DNA from: Mesorhizobium sp. M8A.F.Ca.ET.218.01.1.1
GTDB taxonomy: Bacteria > Pseudomonadota > Alphaproteobacteria > Rhizobiales > Rhizobiaceae
Length of the DNA stretch: 64,000 nt
Assembly: GCF_004791165.1 (NCBI RefSeq)
Contig: NZ_SRUZ01000001.1
Location: 540,382 to 604,381 of the forward strand
Direction: 5' to 3'
Under the pieces are notes generated by a model that worked only from the letters and a program-made list of their open reading frames with translations, made no database searches and was not told where the DNA came from. Of this stretch, positions 45,557 to 53,590 are shown piece after piece; the stretch's first letter is position 1; every line of letters starts with the position of its first letter. The translations under genes and the position numbers were made by a program.

Positions 45557-46468
45557 TCAGGTCCGCTGGCGGACCGTCCGTTGCGACTGGGCAAGCCCGA
45601 TGAAGTCGCGCGCCGCCTGCGGCAGGCTGGAGCCGCGCCGCCAGACCATGCCGACCTGCACCACCGGCAAGGCACCGGAAATGTCGCGCGATTCGATGCG
45701 GTCGCCTTCCAGCGACCAGGGCCGGTAGACGAGATCGGGCAGCAGCGCCACGCCGGCGCCGGTGGCGACGAGGCTGCGCACGGCTTCCACGGAACGGGTG
45801 CGGAAGGCGACGTGCGGCCTGGCGCCGATCGCCGTCAGCAGCTTGCCGGTGTTCTCCTCGATCTCGTCGACGGTGAGCATGATCAGCGGTTCAGAGGCGA
45901 TATCGCCGATGCCGATGATGTCGGCGCCAGCCAAGGGATGGCCGAGCGGCAGCCACAGCCGATAGGCCGAGACTTCGAGGATTTCCGATTGCAGGGCAGT
46001 GCGGTCGCGCAAATTGGAGGTGACCATGACGGCAATGTCGAGCTTGCCGCCGATCAGCAAATGTTCGAGGTAGTCGCCATTGTCCTCTATGGCCGATACC
46101 TCGACGCCGGGATAGGCGCGGCGGTAGCGGGAAAGCAGATCCGACAGCACATAGCCGGCGACCAGAGAGGTGACGCCGAGCTGCAGCCGGCCACCGGCGA
46201 CGGCCTGTTCGCCGGAAAAAGAGCGGCGGGCGTCGGATACGTCGGCGAGGATCTTTGTCGCGTGACGCAGGAACTGGTGGCCCTTGTGGGTGATGTTGAG
46301 GCCGCGCGGATGGCGCTCGAACAGTTCGACGCCGAGATCGCTTTCAAGTTCCTTGATCGCTTCGGTGACCGACGATTGCGAGATGGAGAGGTTTTGCGCC
46401 GCGCGCGACACCGTGCCTTGCTCGGCGACGGCGACGAAGAACTGCAACTGGCGGATGGTGAAGGCCAT
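45557..46468 (-). CDS. LysR-family regulator of the polyamine operon
   Basis: 303-aa LysR regulator, start MAFTIRQLQFFVAVAEQG. The helix-turn-helix is TVSRAAQNLSISQSSVTEAIKELE. The effector domain begins near residue 90 (LQLGVTSLVAGYVLSDLL). It lies immediately upstream of the polyamine genes in the same orientation, with a palindromic T-N11-A site in between, so it is the likely regulator. The effector may be a polyamine or its breakdown product. Confidence 0.87.
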   Translation of the reverse strand: MAFTIRQLQFFVAVAEQGTVSRAAQNLSISQSSVTEAIKELESDLGVELFERHPRGLNITHKGHQFLRHATKILADVSDARRSFSGEQAVAGGRLQLGVTSLVAGYVLSDLLSRYRRAYPGVEVSAIEDNGDYLEHLLIGGKLDIAVMVTSNLRDRTALQSEILEVSAYRLWLPLGHPLAGADIIGIGDIASEPLIMLTVDEIEENTGKLLTAIGARPHVAFRTRSVEAVRSLVATGAGVALLPDLVYRPWSLEGDRIESRDISGALPVVQVGMVWRRGSSLPQAARDFIGLAQSQRTVRQRT

Positions 46469-46542
46469 GGCCGGACTAAACACCGGCAGGCAAGCGAAGG
46501 AAAGCCGACCGCGGAGCTTATCCCATGACCCGGTGTGCACGT

Positions 46543-47160
46543 TCAGCCGAGCATCAGCGTGATGCGGCGTCGCCATGTCGGGCCATAGCGCAGCGCAAGC
46601 ATGAAGGCCGTCTCCAGCGCCACGACGATGACGATGATGCGCAAGCCCACCGTGAAAGAATCCTGGCCGCTGCCGTGCATGAGATAGCCGGTCAGGAGAA
46701 AGCCCGCATTCCATATGGTGGCGCCAAGCAGCGTCGCGGCCGCGAAAGGCAAGGCAGGCAGACACAGCGCGCCAGCTGCGATCGGCAGGTAATTGCGCAC
46801 GGTCGGGATGAACTGCGCCAGCAAGGATACCCTGACATGATTGCGGCGATAGGCCTGGCCAAGCTTGCGATAGGTTTCGGGGCGCAGGAAGACATATCTG
46901 CCGGCTCGTCCGATCAGCCTGTCGGCGCGGTCGAACCCGATCCGGCGGCCGACCCCATACCAGACAAGACAGCCGGTGAAGGAGGCGGAAGTCGTCACCG
47001 CCAACAGGATCGCCAGCGACGCACCGTCAGGCGCCGCCGTCATGCCGAGAAACAGCAGCAACACGTGCGAGGGCGGAACCGGCAGGATCTTCTCGGTGAA
47101 GGCAAGGCAAAAGACGCCGAACAGGCCGAAGCCGAGAATGACCGACAATGGTCCCGTCAT
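46543..47160 (-). CDS. DedA/SNARE-associated family membrane protein
   Basis: 205-aa integral membrane protein of the DedA family, which supports lipid carrier and phospholipid scrambling and membrane integrity. The motif FTEKILPVPPSHVLLLFLGM contains the conserved acidic/Pro segment, and VSLLAQFIPTVRNYLPIAAG contains the family arginine (F-x-P-x-x-R). Four or five helices are visible. It overlaps the PmtA-like gene as ATGA, so a link to phospholipid metabolism is likely. Confidence 0.88.
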   Translation of the reverse strand: MTGPLSVILGFGLFGVFCLAFTEKILPVPPSHVLLLFLGMTAAPDGASLAILLAVTTSASFTGCLVWYGVGRRIGFDRADRLIGRAGRYVFLRPETYRKLGQAYRRNHVRVSLLAQFIPTVRNYLPIAAGALCLPALPFAAATLLGATIWNAGFLLTGYLMHGSGQDSFTVGLRIIVIVVALETAFMLALRYGPTWRRRITLMLG

Positions 47161-47756
47161 GCGAAGCGCCAGTCATAGGTTCCGGCTGGCTTGATTCTGG
47201 CGATGCGATAGACCGTCGCCGGCGGGAAATTGCGGAACGTATGACCAACCCGCGTGACCTCGAGATCGAGCCGGTCGAGCAGCGACTGGTCGAACGGACA
47301 GCGCCGTCCGAGCGTGAACTGATAGAGGGCTCCGCCGGGACGAAGGTTCGCGAAAACACCTTCGAGAATGGCGAGCGTCTTGCGCGGCGAAATCAGCCGG
47401 AAAGGCAAGCCGCTGACGGCAGCGCCAATCACCGGCCGGTGGAAGAGCGACAGATGGCGCAGGCCGACAGCATCCATTTCAAAAATCCGGGCGGCAGGAA
47501 AACGACGCATGAGCAGCGCGGCGAAATCCGGATCGGATTCTATCAGCATCAAATCTTCCTCCTTCACCCCGCGCGACAGCAGCGCCCGTGTGAAAGGACC
47601 TGTTCCTGGACCGAGCTCCAGCACGGGGCCTGTCTCAGGTCCGATGTCACGGGTCATCAATACCGCCAGGCTGGAGCTGGACGGCGTGACGGAGCCGACC
47701 CTGAACGGCGCGACGGTCCACGCCATGAGAAAAGACAGAGCATCATTTGCGGGCAT
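47157..47756 (-). CDS. PmtA-like phospholipid N-methyltransferase
   Basis: 199-aa SAM-dependent methyltransferase resembling rhizobial phosphatidylethanolamine N-methyltransferases (PmtA group). It carries FLMAWTVAPFRVGSVTPSS, motif I VLELGPGTGPFTRALL, the acidic loop LMLIESDPDFAALL and the product region GAAVSGLPFRLISP. The ATG at 47756 has GAGG 5 bases upstream. If correct, it makes phosphatidylcholine at the membrane. Alternatives are an rRNA dimethyladenosine-type or other lipid methyltransferase. Its stop is shared with the DedA start. Confidence 0.72.
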   Translation of the reverse strand: MPANDALSFLMAWTVAPFRVGSVTPSSSSLAVLMTRDIGPETGPVLELGPGTGPFTRALLSRGVKEEDLMLIESDPDFAALLMRRFPAARIFEMDAVGLRHLSLFHRPVIGAAVSGLPFRLISPRKTLAILEGVFANLRPGGALYQFTLGRRCPFDQSLLDRLDLEVTRVGHTFRNFPPATVYRIARIKPAGTYDWRFA

Positions 47757-48058
47757 GGTAACCTCAATCCGAGACAACAGCACGCCAACCAGTCTGGTGT
47801 GCCACCTGATTTCGCGTCAGCGTCATTTCGCTTCAACGTCGGGCCCGACCTGTTGCATATTCGGGCCCGACGCCTTCACGCCGGCATGGGCGATTCGTGC
47901 CGACCGGCGCTGTTTGCCGCGACTGGGTTGCATAGACATTGCGCAATCTCGGAGAGCCAAAGAAAGCGCCTGTCGACCCCGGCCGTTCGGCTTTGCCATG
48001 TTTGCGCAATGTTGGCGCGGTAGCGCCCGAAGCTGTTGCCGTTGCTGGAGAACTGTCG
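47757..48058. promoter_or_regulatory. Divergent promoter region, PmtA-like / response regulator
   Basis: About 300 bases between divergent genes with no supported gene. The word TTCGGGCCCGA near 47839-47862 is repeated as part of an imperfect inverted/direct repeat and might be a regulator site. No clear -35/-10 pair was fixed. Confidence 0.35.
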
Positions 48059-48733
48059 ATGCGAATCTTGCTGGTCGAGGACGAGCCCGAAATGGTCTCT
48101 GCCTTACGTGCCGCGCTGAAGCGCCACGACATGGTGGTCGATCATGCCGGCACGCTCATCGAAGCCGAAGGCTTCGTCGCCGCCGACAGCTACGACGCGA
48201 TCCTGCTCGACCGCCAGTTGCCGGATGGCGACGGGCTGTCGCTGGTGCCCAGATTGCGTTCGGCCAAGAACACCACGCCAGTGCTGATGCTGACGGCGAG
48301 AGGCGACACAGCGGACAAGGTCGATGGGCTGGACATGGGCGCGGACGACTATCTGGCAAAACCATTCGCCTTCGAGGAATTGCTTGCCCGGTTGCGCGCG
48401 CTGCTCAGGCGTCCGGCACCGATGCAGTCGCAATTCATCCGCGCCGGCGACCTGGTGCTCGACGTCGGGCATCGCGAAGCGTCGATCCGTGCCGAACCGC
48501 TCAGCCTGCCGCGGCGCGAACTCCTGGTGCTGGAGGCGCTGATGCGCCGGACCGGTCGCATGGTGCAGCGCGAGGCGCTGATGGAGGCGGTGTTCGGCCT
48601 CGACGACGAGATCCAGTCCAACGCGCTCGACACCCACGTCTCGCGCCTGCGCCGCAAACTCGCCGATGCCGATGCCGGCGTGACGATCAATGGCATTCGC
48701 GGCGTCGGCTATCTCCTGCGCGAAACGACATGA
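48059..48733 (+). CDS. OmpR/PhoB-family response regulator
   Basis: 224-aa two-component regulator. The receiver domain (1-115) has the acidic pocket LLVEDEPE, phospho-acceptor Asp in ILLDRQLPDGDG, Thr in LMLTARG and Lys in YLAKPFAFEE. The C-terminal OmpR winged helix (130-220) ends with LDTHVSRLRRKL and IRGVGYLL. GGAG lies 8 bases before the ATG. It is encoded with a sensor kinase 10 bases downstream, a QseB/PmrA-like arrangement. Confidence 0.93.
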   Translation: MRILLVEDEPEMVSALRAALKRHDMVVDHAGTLIEAEGFVAADSYDAILLDRQLPDGDGLSLVPRLRSAKNTTPVLMLTARGDTADKVDGLDMGADDYLAKPFAFEELLARLRALLRRPAPMQSQFIRAGDLVLDVGHREASIRAEPLSLPRRELLVLEALMRRTGRMVQREALMEAVFGLDDEIQSNALDTHVSRLRRKLADADAGVTINGIRGVGYLLRETT

Positions 48734-48743
48734 GCGCCGAGCT

Positions 48744-50105
48744 ATGAGCCTCAAGCGCCCGCGTTCGCTCAAATGGAGCCTGGTGCTGCGCATCGCCCTG
48801 CTGCAATGCGCGATGCTGACGCTGATCATCGTCGGCATTCTCGGCGCCATGCTGGCCACCGGCCTTATCCCGCATGACTACGAGGACGGCACGATGGACG
48901 TGCTGGCGGATGCAGTGACACGCGATGCCGGCGGCAAGCTTGTCATCACCGAGACGCCGGATATGGCAAAGCTGCGCTCGAACGTTCCGGACCTCTGGTT
49001 CATCATCCGCGACAAGCAAGGGCACCGACTGGAAGAAGGCAGGGTGCCGGCCATTTTCCAGCCCTTTGCCGGACTGCTGGACACTATCAGCGACGCCCGT
49101 ATCGACCACGCAATCGGACAAGCCGCGCCGCCGGAGGGAAAGATCCGCTGGACCGATACGGCGGCCGGCAATGTCCAGATCTTCAGCGGCACCAAGGGCG
49201 GGCTTTCGCTGCTGCGCCTGCTCGGCCAGGCGCCGCAATTCTTCCTGCAAGGCATATTGCCGCTCGCCGGGCTGATGGCGTTGGCCACGCTGGTCGCGAC
49301 ACCATGGGTGGTGCGCGGCGCACTGTCAGGCCTTGGCCATGCGGCCGCAGAGGCCGAACGCATCGACATCGACCAGCGTGGCGTGCAGCTGCCGCTGAAG
49401 GATGTGCCAAAGGAAGTGACGCCGCTGGTCAAGGCGGTGAACGCCGCCCTTGCGCGCCTGGACAAGGGCTATGAACGCCACAAGCGCTTCCTGACCGACG
49501 CCGCCCATGAACTCAGGACACCGGTCGCCATCCTCAACACGCGCCTTGCCTCGCTGCCGGCGACGCCGGAGCGGGCAAGGCTGCTGCAGGATGCGGCACG
49601 GCTTTCGACGCTGACCGACCAGCTGCTCGACCTGCAGCGCCTCGACCGGCAGACAACGGCCTTCGAAAAGGTAGACCTCGTGGCGATCGCGCGCGGCGTC
49701 ATCGTCGACCTCGCGCCGATGGCGTTCTCGGCCGGCTACGAAATGTCGTTCGAGCCGGAACGGGACACGCTTTTTGCCACCGGCGACCGCACCGCGATCG
49801 AACGCGCGGTGACCAACATCGTGCAGAACGCCATCGAGCATGGCGGCCGCGCCGGCAAGATCACCGTCAGCGTCACAATGCCCGCCATCATCGAGGTCCG
49901 GGACGAAGGCGACGGCGTGCCGCCGGGCGAGCGGGAGCGCATTTTCGAGCCCTTCTACCGGCTGCGTCCGCAGGATCACGGCGCCGGCCTCGGCCTCAAC
50001 CTCGTGCAGGAAATCATGCATCTCCATGGCGGCCGCATCGAGATCCTTGACGGCAAACCGAGCGGCGCCTGCTTCAGGATGAGTTTTCGCGCTTTGCCGG
50101 CATAG
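48744..50105 (+). CDS. Sensor histidine kinase
   Basis: 453-aa membrane kinase paired with the response regulator. Transmembrane segments lie near residues 15-40 and 165-190, flanking a periplasmic sensor of about 125 residues. A HAMP-like linker follows. The DHp helix carries the phospho-accepting His in KRFLTDAAHELRTPVAIL. The ATPase N-box is NIVQNAIEHGG, the G1 box DEGDGVPPGERERIFEPFYR and the G2 box HGAGLGLNLV. The signal is unknown. The nearby DedA/PmtA genes suggest, but do not show, a membrane-stress input. Confidence 0.92.
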   Translation: MSLKRPRSLKWSLVLRIALLQCAMLTLIIVGILGAMLATGLIPHDYEDGTMDVLADAVTRDAGGKLVITETPDMAKLRSNVPDLWFIIRDKQGHRLEEGRVPAIFQPFAGLLDTISDARIDHAIGQAAPPEGKIRWTDTAAGNVQIFSGTKGGLSLLRLLGQAPQFFLQGILPLAGLMALATLVATPWVVRGALSGLGHAAAEAERIDIDQRGVQLPLKDVPKEVTPLVKAVNAALARLDKGYERHKRFLTDAAHELRTPVAILNTRLASLPATPERARLLQDAARLSTLTDQLLDLQRLDRQTTAFEKVDLVAIARGVIVDLAPMAFSAGYEMSFEPERDTLFATGDRTAIERAVTNIVQNAIEHGGRAGKITVSVTMPAIIEVRDEGDGVPPGERERIFEPFYRLRPQDHGAGLGLNLVQEIMHLHGGRIEILDGKPSGACFRMSFRALPA

Positions 50106-50139
50106 CGTCGCCGTAAATCATTAAGCGACCTTCGCGTGT

Positions 50140-50174
50140 TTGACATCGCGAAGAATCGTAACTAATTAAGTTAC
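50140..50174 (+). promoter_or_regulatory. Promoter with overlapping operator for a leaderless Rrf2 gene
   Basis: A perfect -35 TTGACA (50140-50145) is 17 bases from TAATTA (50163-50168). The expected start is about 7 bases on, at or next to the A of the ATG (50175). The perfect repeat GTAACT (50158-50163) / AGTTAC (50169-50174) overlaps the -10 and touches the start codon, a natural autorepression site. No Shine-Dalgarno sequence is present. Confidence 0.65.
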
Positions 50175-50624
50175 ATGAAACGCAACAGTCGCCTGTCTTC
50201 CACCCTGCACATTCTCGTCCACATGGCGGAGAAGCCCGAACAGGCGCTGACCTCCGAGCAGCTTGCCACCTTCATCCACACCAATCCGGTGGTGGTGCGC
50301 CGGACCATTGGCGGCTTGCGCGATGCCGGCATCGTCACCTCGTCGCGCGGGCATGGCGGCGGCTGGCTGCTCGGGCGCGCGCCCGAAAACATTTCACTGG
50401 CCGAGATCAGCGTGGCTCTTGGCGAGACGCTACTGCCCTTCAGCACCGAGCCGGAAAGCCCAGGCTGTCTGGTCGAGCAAGCGGTGATCGCCGTTCTCGA
50501 CGATTTTCGCGTCGCGGCCGAGAAGCTGCTGGCGGAGAAGCTCAGCCGCATCACGCTGGCCGACCTGACCGCCGATTTCCGCCGCCGTTACGCCCTCATT
50601 GGAGTCTCCAGCCATGCAGTATGA
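50175..50624 (+). CDS. Rrf2-family transcriptional regulator
   Basis: 149-aa Rrf2 regulator with a winged helix at residues 5-65 (LSSTLHILVHMAEKP, then LATFIHTNPVVVRRTIGGL). The wing is SSRGHGGGWLL. Classical Rrf2 Fe-S regulators have three cysteines in the C-half; here only one (ESPGCLVEQ) is present, so a 2Fe-2S cluster is unlikely. It resembles YwnA-like members. It overlaps the flavoprotein gene by 11 bases, so the two are coupled and the regulator probably controls both. Confidence 0.87.
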   Translation: MKRNSRLSSTLHILVHMAEKPEQALTSEQLATFIHTNPVVVRRTIGGLRDAGIVTSSRGHGGGWLLGRAPENISLAEISVALGETLLPFSTEPESPGCLVEQAVIAVLDDFRVAAEKLLAEKLSRITLADLTADFRRRYALIGVSSHAV

Positions 50625-51513
50625 TCTTGCCGTCGTCGGCGGCAGCTTCGCCGGCCTGTCCGCCGCCATCCAGGCGGCGCGGGCGCGGCGCAACGTGCTG
50701 GTGATCGACGCCGGCCAGCCACGCAACCGCTTCGCCACGCATTCGCACGGCTTCCTCGGCCAGGACGGGCGAACGCCCGGCGCGATCCTCGACGATGCAA
50801 GGCGGCAATTGCTTGCCTATCCGACGGCCAGGCTTGTCACCGCACGTGCGGACAAAGCCATTGCCAACAGCACAAGCGATTTCGAAATCGCCGTCGATGG
50901 CGGCGACACATTCGGCGCCGCCCGGCTGGTGCTTGCCACCGGCGTTCGCGACATCCTGCCGGAGGTTCCCGGGCTCGCCGGACAATGGGGTAGGACCGTG
51001 CTGCACTGTCCCTATTGCCATGGCTACGAGGTTTCCGGCGGGCCGCTTGGCGTGCTCGCGACCGGTCCGATGTCCATACATCAGGCCCAGCTGATTTCCG
51101 ACTGGGGTGACGTCACGCTGTTCGGCAACGGCCTGATCGAGCCCGACGCCGAGGAGATGCTTGCCCTGGAGGGCAAGAATGTCAGCTTTGAGCCCGCGCC
51201 GGTCAGCGAACTCGGGGAAGACGGCGCCGGCGGATTGGTTGTCCACCTCGACGGCGGCCGAAAGGCGGGCGTCAAGGCGATGTTCACCGCGCCCCGCAAC
51301 ACGATGACGAGCCCGTTGGCCGAACAGCTCGGCTGCGACTTCAAGGACGGCCTGCTTGGCCCGATGATATCAGTCGATGACAGGCAGCAGACGACGATAC
51401 CCGGCGTCTATGCCGCCGGAGACGCGGCACGCGCGATGCATAACATCGCCTTCGCCGTGTCGGGTGGCACTTTCGCGGGCGTGTGCGCCCATCAATCCTT
51501 GGTGTTTGGCTAA
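50614..51513 (+). CDS. Thioredoxin reductase-like FAD/NAD(P) oxidoreductase
   Basis: 299-aa flavoprotein. The FAD-binding GGSFAGLSAAIQAARAR is at the N-terminus, the redox-active CPYC is in LHCPYCHGYEVSGG near residue 133, and the C-terminal FAD motif is TTIPGVYAAGDAA. The central NAD(P) region reads LGVLATGPMSIHQAQLI, without the classical GxGxxA, so pyridine nucleotide use is uncertain. It may be a ferredoxin- or NAD(P)H-dependent disulfide reductase. GGAG lies 9 bases before the ATG. It ends tail-to-tail with the DeoR gene, sharing 4 bases. Confidence 0.85.
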   Translation: MQYDLAVVGGSFAGLSAAIQAARARRNVLVIDAGQPRNRFATHSHGFLGQDGRTPGAILDDARRQLLAYPTARLVTARADKAIANSTSDFEIAVDGGDTFGAARLVLATGVRDILPEVPGLAGQWGRTVLHCPYCHGYEVSGGPLGVLATGPMSIHQAQLISDWGDVTLFGNGLIEPDAEEMLALEGKNVSFEPAPVSELGEDGAGGLVVHLDGGRKAGVKAMFTAPRNTMTSPLAEQLGCDFKDGLLGPMISVDDRQQTTIPGVYAAGDAARAMHNIAFAVSGGTFAGVCAHQSLVFG

Positions 51514-52286
51514 ATTCCGGCTTCGCCGCGGGCGATGCTGAGCCGCGCGCCGGCCTGTGCGAGGGCGGCGGCAATGTCATGCGGCGGCGCGCGGTCGGTG
51601 GCGAGCTCGGAAAAGCCGTCGAAGCCGCAGACCTGAACCAGGCCCTGGCGGCCGAATTTCGTGTGGTCGGTGATGACGAGCGAGCGCTGGCCGCGCGACA
51701 GCACCATGCGGGCAAATTCCGCCTCTTCCAGATCATAGTCCATGACGCCCGTCAGCGCATCCACGGCGCCGGTGGAGATAATGGCGTGGCTGACCGAGAA
51801 GCGGCTGACGAACTCGATGGCCGACGTCCCGAACGCGGCGCCTGAATCGCTGCGCAACTCGCCGCCGGCCATATAGACCTTGTTGCCGTTGATGGTGGCC
51901 AGCGTGCGAGCGATATCGGACGAGTTGGTGACGACCGTGAGGCGCCGGTGGCCGAGCAGTTCGCGTGCCAGGAACGACGTCGTGGTGCCGGTGTCGAGCA
52001 TGATCGATTCGCCGTCACGGATGGTGGCCGCGACCGCGCGGGCAATGCTGCGCTTGGCGTCGGCATGCTCACGCATGCGCCGTTCGAACGGCGCTTCGCC
52101 GATCATCGACGGCAGGCCGATGGCGCCATGCATCTTCAGAACCGAGCCGTCGGTGGTGAGCGGCTTGACGTCACGGCGCACGGTTTCGAGCGACACGCCC
52201 AACCGGTCGGCCAGGCTGGCGATGGTGACGGTTCCCTCTTCCTGCAGCAGCCGCAGGATTTCGCCATGCCGTTTCGAGTGAATCAT
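51510..52286 (-). CDS. DeoR/GlpR-family transcriptional repressor
   Basis: 258-aa DeoR regulator. The helix-turn-helix lies in residues 5-60 (GTVTIASLADRLGVSLETVRRDV). The effector domain is sugar-isomerase-like, with the phosphate-binding signature LDTGTTTSFLAREL and ITDHTKFGRQG. DeoR proteins normally sense a phosphorylated metabolite (family knowledge). It is divergent from the kinase-dehydrogenase operon, so a phosphorylated product of that kinase is a possible effector. AGGA lies 7 bases before the ATG at 52286. Confidence 0.87.
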   Translation of the reverse strand: MIHSKRHGEILRLLQEEGTVTIASLADRLGVSLETVRRDVKPLTTDGSVLKMHGAIGLPSMIGEAPFERRMREHADAKRSIARAVAATIRDGESIMLDTGTTTSFLARELLGHRRLTVVTNSSDIARTLATINGNKVYMAGGELRSDSGAAFGTSAIEFVSRFSVSHAIISTGAVDALTGVMDYDLEEAEFARMVLSRGQRSLVITDHTKFGRQGLVQVCGFDGFSELATDRAPPHDIAAALAQAGARLSIARGEAGI

Positions 52287-52341
52287 TTTGAGTCCTGGAG
52301 AATTGACCGATTCTAGGGCATTCCTAACGCTTTTAAAGGAA

Positions 52342-52361
52342 TTGCCCATGCTTTCGGGCAA
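52342..52361. promoter_or_regulatory. Candidate DeoR operator
   Basis: TTGCCC (52342-52347) and GGGCAA (52356-52361) form an inverted repeat with 8 bases between. GGGCA also occurs at 52316 and 52399, about 40 bases to each side. The sites bracket both divergent promoters. Confidence 0.5.
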
Positions 52362-52389
52362 AATACCCAAAAAAAGTCACATCTTTTTA

Positions 52390-52418
52390 TTGACAGAAGG
52401 GCAACCCTGGCGTGAAAT
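52390..52418 (+). promoter_or_regulatory. Candidate promoter of the kinase-dehydrogenase operon
   Basis: TTGACA (52390-52395) is exactly 17 bases from TGAAAT (52413-52418), which matches the -10 consensus at four positions. A start near 52425 gives an untranslated leader of about 278 bases before the GTG at 52703. A GGGCA repeat lies within the spacer. Confidence 0.5.
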
Positions 52419-52480
52419 CCAACCTCAAGAGGGGTTCGGAGCTGCGCGGGAGGGTAATTGGCAGGGCCGAAACTCACTGA

Positions 52481-52612
52481 CCAGGCAGCCTGTAACGTGC
52501 CTGGCGCAAGGAATTTTCAGATCCGCGGGGGCGGATGCCGGGTTCAAAAACCTGGCCAAGGGGCTCGTCGGTGCGGTGCGGGATACCAATCCTGGCGTCC
52601 CGCACCGACGAG
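52481..52612 (+). ncRNA. Potential structured 5' leader with four hairpins
   Basis: In 132 bases: CCAGGCA/TGCCTGG (52481-52504); ATCCGC/GCGGAT with a GGGG loop (52521-52536); CCGGGTT/AACCTGG with a CAAA loop (52538-52555). Then comes a long stem between 52564-52583 and 52598-52612, whose 15-base arms match apart from a 5-base duplication, followed by ATTGTTTG. The last could act as an attenuator. It does not match a riboswitch class I can name. Confidence 0.35.
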
Positions 52613-52702
52613 ATTGTTTGCACTTCCCTCCGCCGTGGTTGCGCTGCCCGTGGCGCCGTGTCGAAGCCCAGCAAACCAGGTCAGCAAACCAGGGATGATT
52701 CC

Positions 52703-53590
52703 GTGATTGCCGAAGACCGCATCCGCGCCCTGCCCTGCTGGACGGGCGCCATCGAGATCGCGCCGCTGCCCGGCGGCTTGAGCAATGCCAATTATGTGGT
52801 CACCGACACGGCCGGCAAACATGTGGTGCGCTTCGGCCAGGACTATCCGTTCCACCATGTCTTCCGCGAACGCGAGGTGATGACCGCACGGGCGGCTCAC
52901 GCCGCCGGCTTCGCGCCGGCGGTCCATTATGCCGAACCAGGAATCCTGGTAACGGCGTTTCTTGGCGCCAAAACCTATCTGGCCGAGGACGTGCGCGCCA
53001 ATCTCGGCCGCGTCGCGGCGCTGATGCGCGGCTTTCACCGGGAGATGCCCAACCATATCTCCGGCGCCGGCTTCATGTTCTGGGTGTTCCACGTCATCCG
53101 CGACTATGCGCGCACGCTTGACGAAGGGGGCAGCCGCAAGCGCGGTGACCTGCCACGCTTCCTAGCGCTGGCCGACGAACTGGAGCGTGCGCAGAAACTG
53201 CTGCCGATCGTCTTTGGCCACAATGATCTCTTGCCGGCCAATATTCTCGACGACGGCAGCAGGCTGTGGCTGATCGATTTCGAATATGCCGGCTTCAATA
53301 CTGCCATGTTCGACCTTGCCGGCGTCGCCTCGAACGCCGGCATGAGCGACGCGGAATCCTTCGCCTTCCTGACCGCCTATTTCATGAAGGAGCCGGACGA
53401 GGCGATCCGCCGCTCGCACGCCGCCATGCAATGCGCCTCGCTGCTGCGCGAGGCGATGTGGAGCATGGTGTCGGAGCTCTATCTCGACGCGCCCGGCATC
53501 GACTACGTCGCCTACACCGAGGAAAACCTGGTGCGGCTCGACGCGGCGCTGGAAAACTACCGGACAAAATACGGGATCCTGAAATCATGA
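52703..53590 (+). CDS. APH/choline kinase-fold phosphotransferase
   Basis: 295-aa kinase of the aminoglycoside phosphotransferase/choline kinase fold. The nucleotide-loop-like GGLSNANYVV is near residue 25, the catalytic Brenner motif FGHNDLLPANIL near 172-182 (Asp and Asn), and the metal-binding IDFEYAG soon after. The GTG at 52703 has AGGGA 8 bases upstream. Its TGA overlaps the dehydrogenase ATG as ATGA. It probably phosphorylates an amino alcohol (choline, ethanolamine or an N-methyl derivative) rather than an antibiotic, judging by its partner. A product sensed by the DeoR regulator is possible. Confidence 0.82.
   Translation: MIAEDRIRALPCWTGAIEIAPLPGGLSNANYVVTDTAGKHVVRFGQDYPFHHVFREREVMTARAAHAAGFAPAVHYAEPGILVTAFLGAKTYLAEDVRANLGRVAALMRGFHREMPNHISGAGFMFWVFHVIRDYARTLDEGGSRKRGDLPRFLALADELERAQKLLPIVFGHNDLLPANILDDGSRLWLIDFEYAGFNTAMFDLAGVASNAGMSDAESFAFLTAYFMKEPDEAIRRSHAAMQCASLLREAMWSMVSELYLDAPGIDYVAYTEENLVRLDAALENYRTKYGILKS

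Noticed and set aside
52703..53590. Aminoglycoside resistance gene
   Set aside because: The APH fold is shared with small-molecule kinases, and coupling to an N-methyl amine dehydrogenase makes a metabolic role more likely.
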